A DNA stretch of 64,000 bases, taken from Ovis canadensis (taxonomy: Eukaryota > Chordata > Mammalia > Artiodactyla > Bovidae). Position 1 is the stretch's first letter. Each line of letters begins with the position of its first letter. Position numbers and translations under genes: made by a program. Below are positions 10,861 to 22,000 of this stretch, in pieces. The notes under the pieces are model-generated. The model was given only the letters and a program-made list of their open reading frames with translations, searched no databases and had not been told where the DNA came from. The stretch lies in contig NC_091251.1 of assembly GCF_042477335.2 (NCBI RefSeq), positions 33,992,501 to 34,056,500 on the forward strand, written 5' to 3'.

Positions 10861-12147
10861 TCTGTTGTCTCACCATGAAACAATAGGCAAGGATGTCAAC
10901 TGACAGTGAGGATTTGGGGGATGGTGTTGGTTTGCAGCAAGCAGGAGATAAATGCAAGAGGCAATAACTATGAGACTGCAGTAGGACTGCTGGGCAGTAT
11001 GGAAGGCCTGCTTGAGATGTGTGCTCTGTGAAAAATGATCTTTAAGTCAAACTTGGATGGTGGTGTTCCCCTCTTTCCACAATCCAGTACCTCTCCCAGC
11101 ACTGAGGACTATATTTTGCTACAATTAGTGAGCACATCGGTTCATTGGTTATTATATAATTTATTATTCATTAACGCCCATCACCATTCATTCACTGAAT
11201 CATATTTATTGAGTGCCAGGCACCACTTAAGGTATTAGGGCTACCTCAGTTGAACAAAACAAACCTCTGACCTCAGAGAGCTTCTCTTCCATATCTTAAA
11301 AGACAAGAACCCTCATCTTTGGTAAATACAACTCCTCGGTTAAAACCAGTGAGGAGGTGGCAGTTTCATATTTAAGTACTCAAAACTAAAGTCACCTAAA
11401 TCCTAAAAAGAAGAATACCAAGGTGCCATGATAGATGTGGCCAGTAAAGGAGTGAAGGACATGCAGTCTGCCTCAGGGGGTGTGTCTTTCTTTCTTTCCC
11501 ACTAGTGCTGGGCTAGTTCCATGGAAAGCAGCCAAGTGCAGCAGACAGGAGAATAATATGCTGGAATTTTTATCTCTAGTGTCAGAGCAAGGATTCATCA
11601 TTATCTCCAGAAAAGCATGAATTAATGGACCATCATAACAAAACAGGGTCTGCTCCATCCAAATTCTCAGGACTACATAAACCCGGGAAGATACAAGTTC
11701 CTTTCAATTTAGGAATATGTCTGAAAGGCAAACAGAGCATACCCTTGAAAGGGCTTAACTGAGGGCATCTCCTCATTCTACCTTCTTTTTTTTCTTACCC
11801 GTTTTGGCCTTTTCTTCCTTCCTTCCTTCCTTCCTTCCTTCTTCTTTACTCACTAATTTTCATCTGCTTTCCATTTTTAATGAAACAAAGGCTCTTAGAA
11901 CCACTAGCTCAGGAAGCCACAGTTTCACTATAGGCTGGTCCCTGGGATTCCAGGAAGAAAGCTGGCTCTAATTGAAATCATGGCTCCCTTCTGACTTTGG
12001 GCAGGAAGGTGCGAGAAGAGTGGATTGGGAGCATGGACTGTGAGTTCTCTCCAGAAAGAGATTTGGGTCCTCTTTTAGCGACCTCAGACTTCACAGCTCG
12101 GCTACAAGGAACAAGAATAAAATGCTTGTCCAGAAAAAGAAGTCAAG
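10861..12147. other. Intergenic, mostly unassigned
   Basis: A probable reverse L2 3' end lies at 11195-11290 ('atatttattgagtgccaggc'). A TTCC microsatellite is listed separately. Otherwise I recognise nothing. Confidence 0.45.
11815..11840. repeat. (TTCC)n microsatellite
   Basis: About six and a half copies of the tetranucleotide TTCC, in a wider pyrimidine tract from about 11784 to 11848. Confidence 0.9.
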
Positions 12148-12262
12148 AGAATTCCCTGGTGGTCCAGTGGTCCAGGGGCTTTCATTGCCATGGCCCAGGT
12201 TTGATCCCTGGCCAGGGAACTGAAATCATGAAAGCCATGCAACAAGGCAAAAAAAAAAAAAA
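12148..12262 (+). mobile_element. CHR-1 type SINE
   Basis: Head 'gaattccctggtggtccagt', internal 'ggtttgatccctggcc', end 'gcaacaaggc' plus a poly-A run. The flanks 'aagtcaag' and 'aagtcaga' look like a short target-site duplication. Confidence 0.8.
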
Positions 12263-15040
12263 GTCAGAAATGGAGTGAATGTGCTTTGTGCTCTACTGCT
12301 CTGCATTAACAGTTACTTCTTATCTGTTGTTTTGAAAGGGGAATACTGAAACATGGCTTTTGTTCCACTATTACACAAGTAGTGTCCCCCATGCTATACC
12401 CCTCTTTGTGCAGTAGATGTCAGCCTCACACAGCCTTTCTCTTCCTAACTGCAGATTCCTAAGAAAACTACCCTCTTACCCATCCTTTCCCTGGGTAAAA
12501 AGATTAATTTCTTCTCATCTTAAGCATGAAAAACAATAGTAAACAGTGACCCAGTAAACAGTGATTCTGGAACCAGAGTTGTATTAAAGTACCTGGAAAG
12601 GACTGTGGGACTATGGGAAAAGGGTACAAGTAGAGGAGTAGGGGACAGGTTAAAACCTGTGGGTCTCACTGAACAAATATCAGGTGTGATATCAAGGTGG
12701 AGCTCTGGCACAGTTGTGATAACAACCCAAGAAGATTTGGACATGGCCCTGATCAAAGGTCTTCGTCTCTCTCAGGTGGAAGAAGCTGAGGAATCAGCAA
12801 GTAGCTGCAGTGTCCTGGGAAAAGATCTCAGTGTAAACCATTTGATATCCTGTCTGTCCAAAGGTGCCCTATCTTTGTCCTCAGATAAGACATTTCTCCG
12901 AGCCTCAGCTTCCTAATCTTTAAAAGAGGAAAAAATAATAGTCTTGTCTACCCATAGTATTTAATGAGAAAAAAAAAAGTCAAGATATTGTGCAGAAAAC
13001 AGTTTGTAGATAATGTATTATTTAAATATGGATAGTAGATTCAAAGTTATAAAGGCAAATGTACATTAGTTATGAATAAAGAAGAATTCAGTGCTCAAAA
13101 TTGAACCTTCAGTTAATTATTCTTACAGATTTTTCTCAACATATCACAGGAAGACTTTTCTTTCTCTCCTGAGTTCCATGTTAGCCATGTGGAATTTTGA
13201 CACACTTAGGATTTATTTCACAAAAAGATCCCAACCTGGAGGGAGCCATATAATATACATGAATGGTCTTGTGGAGGGAGAAGGGGTGGAGATTCCTTTT
13301 CTAGCTTTCACATTATATCATTAGTAGATAATCATAAGCCACTTATAACCTTCAAGTGCAAAAAAAATAGAAATATTAATCTTCAACAACCCTTCTTTCC
13401 AATTGAGTGTGCTTAATTGCATTCCATGCTTGTATTTGATCCCATTCCTCTTTTAGCTTCTTAGTTCATAAATTGAGATGGCTAAAGCTTACCTTATTGT
13501 GGTCAGTTAGCACCAGTTTAGGCAAGAGACCTTGAATTCATCATATTTTTATTTTATCTCATACTAAATCTACACCTTTTGAATTGAAACATTACTGAAA
13601 GAATTCATATTTGTAAGCAGAAAGATTGGTTTATACCTTGATGTTGAAATTTGAGCAGACGTTTCAAAATGAAAGAATTGATACTCTCGGATGTCATGAG
13701 GAAAGGCCAAAAGCAATTCAAATTTTTTTCATTTCTCATGACTCATCCCCTTCTGTGAAGTTTTGGGCTATATATTCCTTGCCTTGTCTGTTCTCTGCTC
13801 CTTTTGTTAAGAAAAAAAATCCTTTTTGCATCACTACCCCCCACCTTTTTTTTTTTTTTTTGCTGAGGCTTTCAATTTATTGTATCATGAACTGCAGAAG
13901 GAGAAGCAGTTGAACTCTCAACCTTTGAAACCTCTTAATACTTGCTGAGTGGTCAAGGGAAGAAGTGGAAAAGATTGTTGATTGGACTTTACCCCATTTG
14001 GAAAAGACCTTCCTACAGCAGCTCAACCATCCCCACTTTAAGGAAATTAAGTATTTACTTTTCTTAAAATTCAAAATTTTTTGGAACATTCTGCAGAAAG
14101 TGAGGCCAAGTTCCCACACTTAGTGTCAACTTGGGAACTTTCTTTTTAGACCCACTTTAAACTCAAGTGCTTTTGCATAATGTATATAACACATTTTCAA
14201 AATAATTTCATTTTAGATTTATACTTTTGTCTGCTATATTGCTTTCTGCTGTTTTTTCAGAGTACTTTGCAATTATATAGACGTCATTGCTCTCACCTCA
14301 GGCAGGAGTTTCTGGGTAGAATTCTTCACAGAAAACTAGATACAATATCAATATGGAAGTAAGTCATCTCTTAACATCAACAATCTGCTTCATGATCAGA
14401 GAGGTGCTGATAATAACTCCCCACCTCCTCTCTGGTCTGCCCTTCTAATAATTTCATTATGCAAAACATAATATTAGAAGCTATAAAAGGCCCATTCCAC
14501 CAGATTTTGTGTCATTTTTTTCCTGGGACCAGGGTTGAGGTCTTTTTTTTTTTTTCCCTGTTTCATCTAACACTAAATATTAGTAAGAGATGTGATCACT
14601 AAGGCCACCATTTCTTCCGGGTACTTCTGTTTCCACTGTACTCTTCAAGGCTGCTCACAATTATACTAAATGAACCTCTTTTCCACTAGTCTTAATTCTT
14701 TCCATTCCCCTTTCCCACCCCCGATTTCCTCCTATTTTCAGATACTCGAAGATAACGTTCCTACTGCCTTCTCTCCTTCAAATCTTCCAGACATAAATAT
14801 TTTAATACATTCGCCACTGTATTTCTGATGGCATTGAAGAGTCTGCACAACCGGTCCCTTATTTATAAAGCCCACGTCTGCTGAATGACCTGTAATGCTA
14901 TACTAGCTCCTGGACTCTCCCGAACAGTCGACCTGGGAGGATTTTACTTCCACTACTTACAAAGAGAAAGATGGAGACAAGGGAGAAGATCGACTAAAGA
15001 GAAATCTTTTCATCCATCTTGTCGGTGATCTTTGGGGACT
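12263..15040. other. Upstream region, no gene recognised
   Basis: Nearly 2.8 kb of mostly single-copy-looking DNA upstream of SLC7A8. There are poly-T runs near 13848-13861 and 14541-14556. The short open frames on either strand have no recognisable domains. I cannot exclude exons of a neighbouring gene or enhancers, but I see none. Confidence 0.4.
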
Positions 15041-15194
15041 GTGTGCTGCTATTTACATTGAACAGGAGGGAGGAGACGGAGGATGGAGAGCAACGCTGGA
15101 GGTGGGAGGCGGAGCTAGCCCAGCACTTAAAACCCCTCGCTAAAAGGGAAGCACGTTCGTTTGTGCTAGAGGCACTCTCCTGGAACCACCAGGG

Positions 15195-15215
15195 ATGGCG
15201 CGGGCTGTGCCCTGA
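15195..15215 (+). other. Upstream ORF in leader (6 codons)
   Basis: ATGGCG... to TGA, 6 codons. G at -3 and G at +4 give good start context. It matters only if transcription starts upstream of it. Confidence 0.35.
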
Positions 15216-15802
15216 GGACTGACGGAGATCGGAAGGAGGAAAACAAGGACAAGAAAACGAGCGAGACCGAAGAGGACCTCTGGAGAAAGCGGAAGGCAGG
15301 AGACGCGAGGGGGAAGGAACCCACGCCAGGTGGAAACAGGACCCGGAGCAAATCGGTCAGGTCCGCTGAAAGAGAAGAAAGTACCGGAGGATTGCCTTTT
15401 TCCCTTTCAGTTAATGAAAACTACTTTTATCCTCATAAAAGGATAAAGGGAGGTAAAGACAATCTCTGTTTTCTTAGGGGGATAGCTGAGGGAAATCCAG
15501 ACTACCTCTTTGAAGCTCTGAAATAAGCCACTGCCTGGTACACAGCGCAAAACGGTCCTGGTTTCTGAAGGATACATCCCTTTCAGGAGAATTCCAGCCG
15601 GAGTAGCTGGGGCAGTTCTATTTTTACATTTAAATGTCTGTGTCTCTCCCCCTTGCCCCCATTTTAACAACACTTTCCTTGTTTGTAAGCACGTGTGACA
15701 AGAAAGTGTCAAGACGGAATAGGAATATTTTCATCTTTCGCTTTTATCTGCCTGGGTCTTTTATTTATTTATTTATTTAAGAGGGTAGGAGTGGTCCTTA
15801 CG

Positions 15803-15826
15803 ATGGAAAAGGACGTTTCCATTTGA
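15803..15826 (+). other. Upstream ORF in leader (7 codons)
   Basis: ATGGAA... to TGA, 7 codons. A at -3 and G at +4 make a near-optimal start context. It ends 84 bp before the SLC7A8 ATG and could reduce or regulate translation of the main frame. Confidence 0.4.
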
Positions 15827-15910
15827 AAGGCTCTCTCTCTAAATATATTTACACCCATATGCATTTAGAAAGAGAGATCCCTTTCGGAGGTTGAAATCCT
15901 ATTGAGAAAC

Positions 15911-16052
15911 ATGGAAAAAGGAGCCAGGCACCGGAACAACACTGAAAAGAACCACCCAGGTGGGAGCGAGTCGCAGGAGGCGGATTCTGGAGGGGGCGGA
16001 GTGGCCCTGAAGAAAGAGATTGGATTGGTCAGTGCTTGTGCTATCATTGTAG
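15911..16052 (+). CDS. SLC7A8: SLC7A8 coding exon 1
   Basis: Encodes residues 1-47 and the first base of codon 48: the cytoplasmic N-terminus (opening [10 protein letters not shown]), a Gly-rich stretch, then '[11 protein letters not shown]' starting TM1. The donor is gtgagt (phase 1). Relative to human, three residues are missing before the Gly run. Ala44 stands where human has Gly. Confidence 0.97.
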
Positions 16053-19000
16053 GTGAGTCCAATTCCTTTTCCCACCGACCATTCCTCCTTGTCTGGAGGT
16101 CCTCTAGTAGAACCTTAATCCCTCAGTCCCCCAGCCCCGCAAAGCACTGTTTCTGTGTCCTGCTCCCTTAGAAAAGGGTTGTCATTCACCTGTGCTTTCG
16201 CCTGCACGAACGGATTAAGTTTGAGAGGTATAGGAAGTGTTGTATATCATACATCTCTTCTCCCAAACCAGTCAGTTCTGTCCAGTGTTTGGGGAATGGA
16301 GCACTTAAGGGACACACTCCTGGCTGATGGTCAGTGTTGCCTGCAAGCTTGTTGAAAATATAGGTCTCTGGACTCTGCACTGAAAGGTTGATTCCAGTGA
16401 TTTAACGTAGGACTGGGGAACCTAGATTTTTAACAGGCTTTTCTGCAGCCATCTCCTTAACAGGCTGTGGATTGGCTTTTGAGACATATTTAGGAGCTAT
16501 TTGGTTTTACTTTATATGAGACTATGGGTCTAGGGGGTGTGTAATAAAAATAGCCAAAACAGCAGTATAAGGATGCCTTGCCTTTCTCTAGCTTTCCCAT
16601 CTTATCCAGCACTTCCTCTTGTGAAGTAGATGTGACAGGGCTGTTATTCCCATTTCATGGGTGAGGAAATAAATTATGGAAGAAAAGAAGTGACAGATTG
16701 TACCTTTCTGTAATTGTGTAGTTGGCAGCTTCTCTCATTGCTTAGTGGAGTTGTGTAACATCTATGTCTCTTACCTCATGGAAGACCCTGTGAGGGTCTG
16801 AAGGGAAAGGGGAGTAATTAGAATGGTGAGTCTGGCTGAAGACTTTGAAACTGGGGAGGCTGAGTGTCCCCGAGAGTGCCAGTGCAGGCCACTCCAACCC
16901 TGTAACTGCACTCTACCAGGCAGGGGTCCTAAATATGGCCGTCTCTGGATAACACACAGTCCTCTTTCCAGAGAGCCCCTGTAGATGGATGCGCAATGGT
17001 TCAGTACTGCTTTTACTCCAGAAGGTGAGAGTTTCTTCTACTGTCTTTGGGAGAGGGCCTTACCTTTTCCCCAGAGAAAGGGGTACAGGACAGTCAGGCC
17101 AGATCGGTTTCTGTGCAGACTTCCTTTTGAAGGCTTGTCGTGTCCTGATGCCCACAGACCAGTTTCTCTGGATAACCCTATGGTCCTCATGGTAGCACAG
17201 AAGCATTTTGGCAACTAAGCAATGCTGACATTGGAGAACACCCTTGAAATCAAATAATATCAGTACAGTATTCAGATAATCCTCTTCACCTCTGCACCCA
17301 GGCTTCAGTGTTATCTCCACTCAGCTTTCAAAGTGGAATGCTGCTCTATCTAATTCTTTGACTCTGGTAGGTTTCCAGGCATCTACAGTTACAAGTAAAG
17401 TAATGTTATGTTAAAATATTATAGTCAAGATTTTAATCTCTCATTACCTTTTCTCTATCTCACCTTTATTGCAACTGCTCTAAAAAATGAGATCAGCAAA
17501 GTACTCAATATGTACAGCACATGCCAATTTAAGGTCTATAAATAGCCCAGAGCTGTTACCTCTTTCACAGCTTGACTGAGAGGATTAAGTATTTTCCTTC
17601 CTTTGGGAAGATTCTGATTCATACACAGATGTTTACACCCACATGCACAGGACCACAATCAGACCTCCCTTCCTGCCTCACCCACCCCTATATATATACG
17701 CAGGTATTCAAGGGTTGAGGATATTTTCCTATATAATGAGCTTGTTTTTGTCTCTTTCTTTAGTATTTTTCTATGACTGTGAAGAAATGGGAGTGTCCAG
17801 GTGTAAGAGCTATGGCTTTTAGTTGGGTGAATGCTACTATGATTTGTCCACAACCTCATGGATAGCACTTCAGTGTAAGAATAGTCCCAGTGCTCCTATT
17901 GGTATTGTAGCAGGAAGAATAATAACTGGTATTCTATCGTGAAAAGAGGCCCCAAATACATGATTTCAGAGAAATCAGGGTATTATTCCAAAGTAGAATC
18001 CTTGTAGAGTTAATAGTCATGATTGTATCTTCAGTTAAGCTGAGACACACATTTCCCCTTTAGGGTGTTGTGGGGGCAAAATCCTTTCCACTTCCCCTGC
18101 CGTGTGGCTGTTGATTTACAGATGTGCTGAGTAGCTGCCCTGTCCTCTAGAGGGGTTTCCGAGTAGATGACAGTGATTCAGGTTTTTTCAAGACCAAATG
18201 CAAAAATAGAAATGGCATTCTGCACATGAAATTCAGTGCTCTAGCGTTCAGTGTCAACACTGTGGAAGAAAGAGTTCAAAGGTATAAAGAGAAAGGAAAT
18301 TTCCTAAGTGAATCAGATCACAAGGTATGGAAAAAAAGAGCAACTGCCCTAAATTGACCTCATATCCAGTTAACTTAGGGATAAGTTAACCTATGTTTCA
18401 TAAAATGTTGTAAAAGTTTCATTCACAATCAGCATCGATGATTTAAAATAGGAATACTAAGGACTCCCCTGGTGGTCCCGCGGTTAAGAATCTGTCTGCC
18501 AATGCGGGGGTTATGGGTTCGATCCCTGGTTTGAGAAGATATACCATGTACCTCAGGGCAGTTAAGCCTGTGCGCCACAACTCCTGAAGCCTAAGCTCCT
18601 AGAGTCTGTGCTCTGCAACAAGAAACCACGGCAATGAGAAGCCCGTGCATCACGTGGAAGAGTGGCTTCCACTCGCTACAGCTAGAGTATGCCCATTCAT
18701 AGCAACAAAGACCCAGTCCAGCCATAAAGAAAGAAATAACAGTTTTAAAATAAAATAGGAATAACAAGATGGTCGGTGTTACAGAAATATAAAATGAACC
18801 AATAGAAGATGCATGCTCTAGAATTATCTATAATCTGATCAGAGAGATAAGTTTTATATGCATTAGACAAAGAACATTGGAAATTTATGATACAGTTGAG
18901 TTACTTAAGGAGGAAAAAGTTAGGGGAATGGTGAGAAGCACAAAGAACGAGAAGTTCTTGCTGAGAACTAGATTAAGAAGCCTCTTGAAGGACATGGAGA

Positions 19001-22000
19001 AACATGGAATAGAGAAGATAATTCTGGGAGATTTGGTAGGTAGAAGGACAACAGCTAAACTGTTATTTCCTTGAGCAAAAAAAATGTGTCGTGTATATCT
19101 CTGAATCTTTAGTGCTTAGCAGAGTCCCTGACTTGAAATAGTTACTCAAATGATTGTTGACTTTAATTGACACAAATGTGAAGACAATAGTAATAAAGTG
19201 TTTATTTGAATGGCTGTTGGGAACCTAACTTGAAAATCTTTTAAGCTAGGAATAGTTTCATCAACTTGGAAATGAGGTTGTCCAGTTTTAATTTTTTAAC
19301 TTCACCCTTGCCCTAATTTAACCAGACTATTGCTCGCCACATATTTGGCCAAAGAAACCTGTTGGTAATAGGTGAACTTAGATTTCTCCTTGAATGTGGA
19401 GTCCCCCTCGAAATCGAAAGAGAGTATGAAGGAGCCACAAAATTCATTAATTAATGCTATCAAAGCTACTGTTATTATTAAAAATTTATTATATGCCAGA
19501 CACTTGTCCAATTGCCAAACATACATTCTTTTTTTTAAGTATTTATTTATCTGGCTGCACCAGGTCTTAGTTGCAGCACGTGGAATCTGGTTCCCTGGAC
19601 AGGAATCGAACCTGCGCCCCTGCATTGGGAGCATGAAGTTTTAGCCACTCAACCACCAGGGAAGTCCTACATTGTCTTATTTATCCCTCACAATAATCCC
19701 ATGTAGTAGGCACTTCTTAGCCCTTCCTCCACATAAGGAAGTATAGGCTCAGAGAGACAAGAAAGTTGGTCAGGGTCATAGAGCTGAAAAGTATTAAAGA
19801 TTCAGACCTACAGCTTGTCTAAATCCTAAATCAAACTCACAAGCATTATTCTGTACTCTCAGTTGTCATGCCCTGAAAGAGACGTTTGCCTTCAGATCCT
19901 GTGCAGAGGTCCTTATTTGTTTTTATAGACGAAGCATTCAGTGTTGTGTTCCCTGCAAGGAAGTGTCCCAATGTAAACAAGATCTGAGCAATCAGTTGAG
20001 AGTAGACGAAGTACCAGTACAGCTGCAGGAAGACTTTGGTGGGGGGGGTTGGAGCCTGAGGTGTGCTGGCTGCACTGCTGCAGGATGTGGTCAGCACAGA
20101 CCACACTTCCATTGACTCTCCCACATGCTCACTCTTCGTCTCTGGACCGGCATTCTCTACTGGAAAAACCAGAGCTTTACACAAACTCTCTCTATATATT
20201 ACCTTATTTAATCCTGACCACAATTCTGTGGAAATAGATATTATAACTCTGTTTTAAACATGGGGAAATGGAGTCACAGATCCTGGGGGACTGACTACTG
20301 AGATCTTCTGACTCCAGACTCAAAGCTCTTAGCCATTCCCTGTTTCTAATCGGTAACCAAGAGAGGAAGGAGGGAGGCTGGTGTGTCTTGTGTGGTGGGG
20401 GGAGTGGGCCATGGAGGACCATGGCCCTGACATTGGAGTTGGGAAAGGACATGGGTATCTGATACTGGAAAAGTTGGGGGAAAACTTTTTTTAAAGGCCG
20501 TTTGTCAACAAAGAAGCATGCTATAGGTATAACCATACTGAAATGGCACTGGATGGATTTGGAAATATTTCAGGTCCAAAAGATTTTCAGACCCATGTAT
20601 TTTTACACCATTTTAGAAGATTTTACATTTTAGTCTCTGATTTAATGTATTAGCTTTCTAATCCCCCAAATGTCTATTGGATATTAACCAGAGGGCTGGA
20701 GTGTGAAAATTCTTTTCAAATTTGTACTTCAGGTTTTTTTTTTTTCAACATGAGAGGGATTAGGATTTGGTTCATTCAGGATGAAAACATGTTTAAAACT
20801 CTCATTGTTCTCAAAGAAAACTTTGAGACAGAAGCCAAGTAGGATACTTTTCAAAACAAACACATCTTGGTAAACAGAGAGAGGTTATAATTAGTGGTGT
20901 AATAATAATAAGTAGCTACCATTTACTGAGCACTACCACATGCCAGATGAGTGCTTTATGAGTATTCTCATCTAAGCCCATGAAATAAGTACTGTTATGG
21001 AAAGGGTGGAATTGAATGAATAAATAACTGGCGGTAGCAGAGCCAGGATTCCCACTCAAGTCATTGAACTCTGAAGCCACTGGGCTTAATCAAAATGCCC
21101 CACAGGGTGGCTGGAACCAGAGATCCTGTGGCTTCCTACCTCCAGGAACCAGGCAGGGAACACAAGGAGTAATCTAGTTGAGGCAGGGCTGCTGGCAGGG
21201 CTACAATATGGTCTCTCAAAGAGCAGAGTTAATGCAGAATAAATGACTAGCAGGAGACACTTAGGGTAGGAGAAAGAAAATAGAAACCCAGCAGGTAAAA
21301 AAGATGTCCAAAGAAACAGAATCAAACAACCCATTCTATTTAGAAAAGCAAAAACAACAACAAAAACACCCTGTACCCAGATCAGATGACCTTCTCAGAG
21401 AGGCCAGCACCACATACACATACCACTTTTTCTGAATTAAATTGGCTTATTGAAGCGGCATGGCGGTATGGGCATACAGGGTGAGACTTTCAAGTTGCCC
21501 AGATACCAGGGGTTTTCTGCTTTCCTCTGAGGGTTAATCCAGCAGCAGAGTTGCCTACCAAGAAAGCCTTAGGAATGTTTGTTGTTGCTCTTGGTTTTTT
21601 TTGTTACTTTTTTTTTGTTTATTTGTTTATTTTTGGCCGAACTAGGTCTTCATTGCTGCCTGCTGACTTTCTCCAGTTGCAGTGAGTGAGAGCTTCCCAT
21701 TGCAGCGGCTTCTCTTGTTGCAGAACATGGGCTCTAGAACATGAGGGTTTCAGTAGCTGTGGTGTATGCACTTAGTTGTATGTGGAATCTTCCCAGACCA
21801 GGGCTTGAACCTGTGTCTCCTGCTTTGGCAGGCGGATTCTTAAACGCTGGGCCACCAGGGAAGTCCTTGTTTGGTTATTATTGTTTGGAGATGCTGCTGC
21901 TGCTAAGTCGTTTCAGTTGTGTCCGACTCTGTGCCACCCCATAGATAGCAGCCCACCAGGCTCTTCTGTCCCTGGGATTCTCCAGGTGAGAGGATATCAA

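Larger units (their letters stand above)
15041..15910 (+). promoter_or_regulatory. SLC7A8: Probable SLC7A8 promoter and 5' leader
   Basis: This stretch precedes the SLC7A8 start codon and is richer in CpG (about 15070-15360) than the DNA around it. TATA-like A-rich boxes lie at 15127-15132 (ttaaaa) and 15141-15147 (taaaagg), which would place a transcription start near 15155-15175. That is inference; no start site can be read from sequence. Several upstream ATGs follow (15195, 15414, 15634, 15803, 15859). A GC-box-like 'gggggcgga' sits inside exon 1 at 15992. A T/A repeat is seen at about 15758-15778. Confidence 0.45.

Noticed and set aside
11815-11840. CRISPR-like or regulatory repeat
   Set aside because: It is a plain TTCC microsatellite. 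No array with spaced repeats occurs anywhere in the window.
1-15040. Exons of a neighbouring gene upstream
   Set aside because: In human, RNF212B lies next to SLC7A8 (from memory), but I could not recognise any of its exons here on either strand.
19846-20223. 125-codon minus-strand open frame with hydrophobic stretch
   Set aside because: It matches no protein family I know, and there are no splice sites or neighbours to support it. I leave it as chance, though a database search would settle it.
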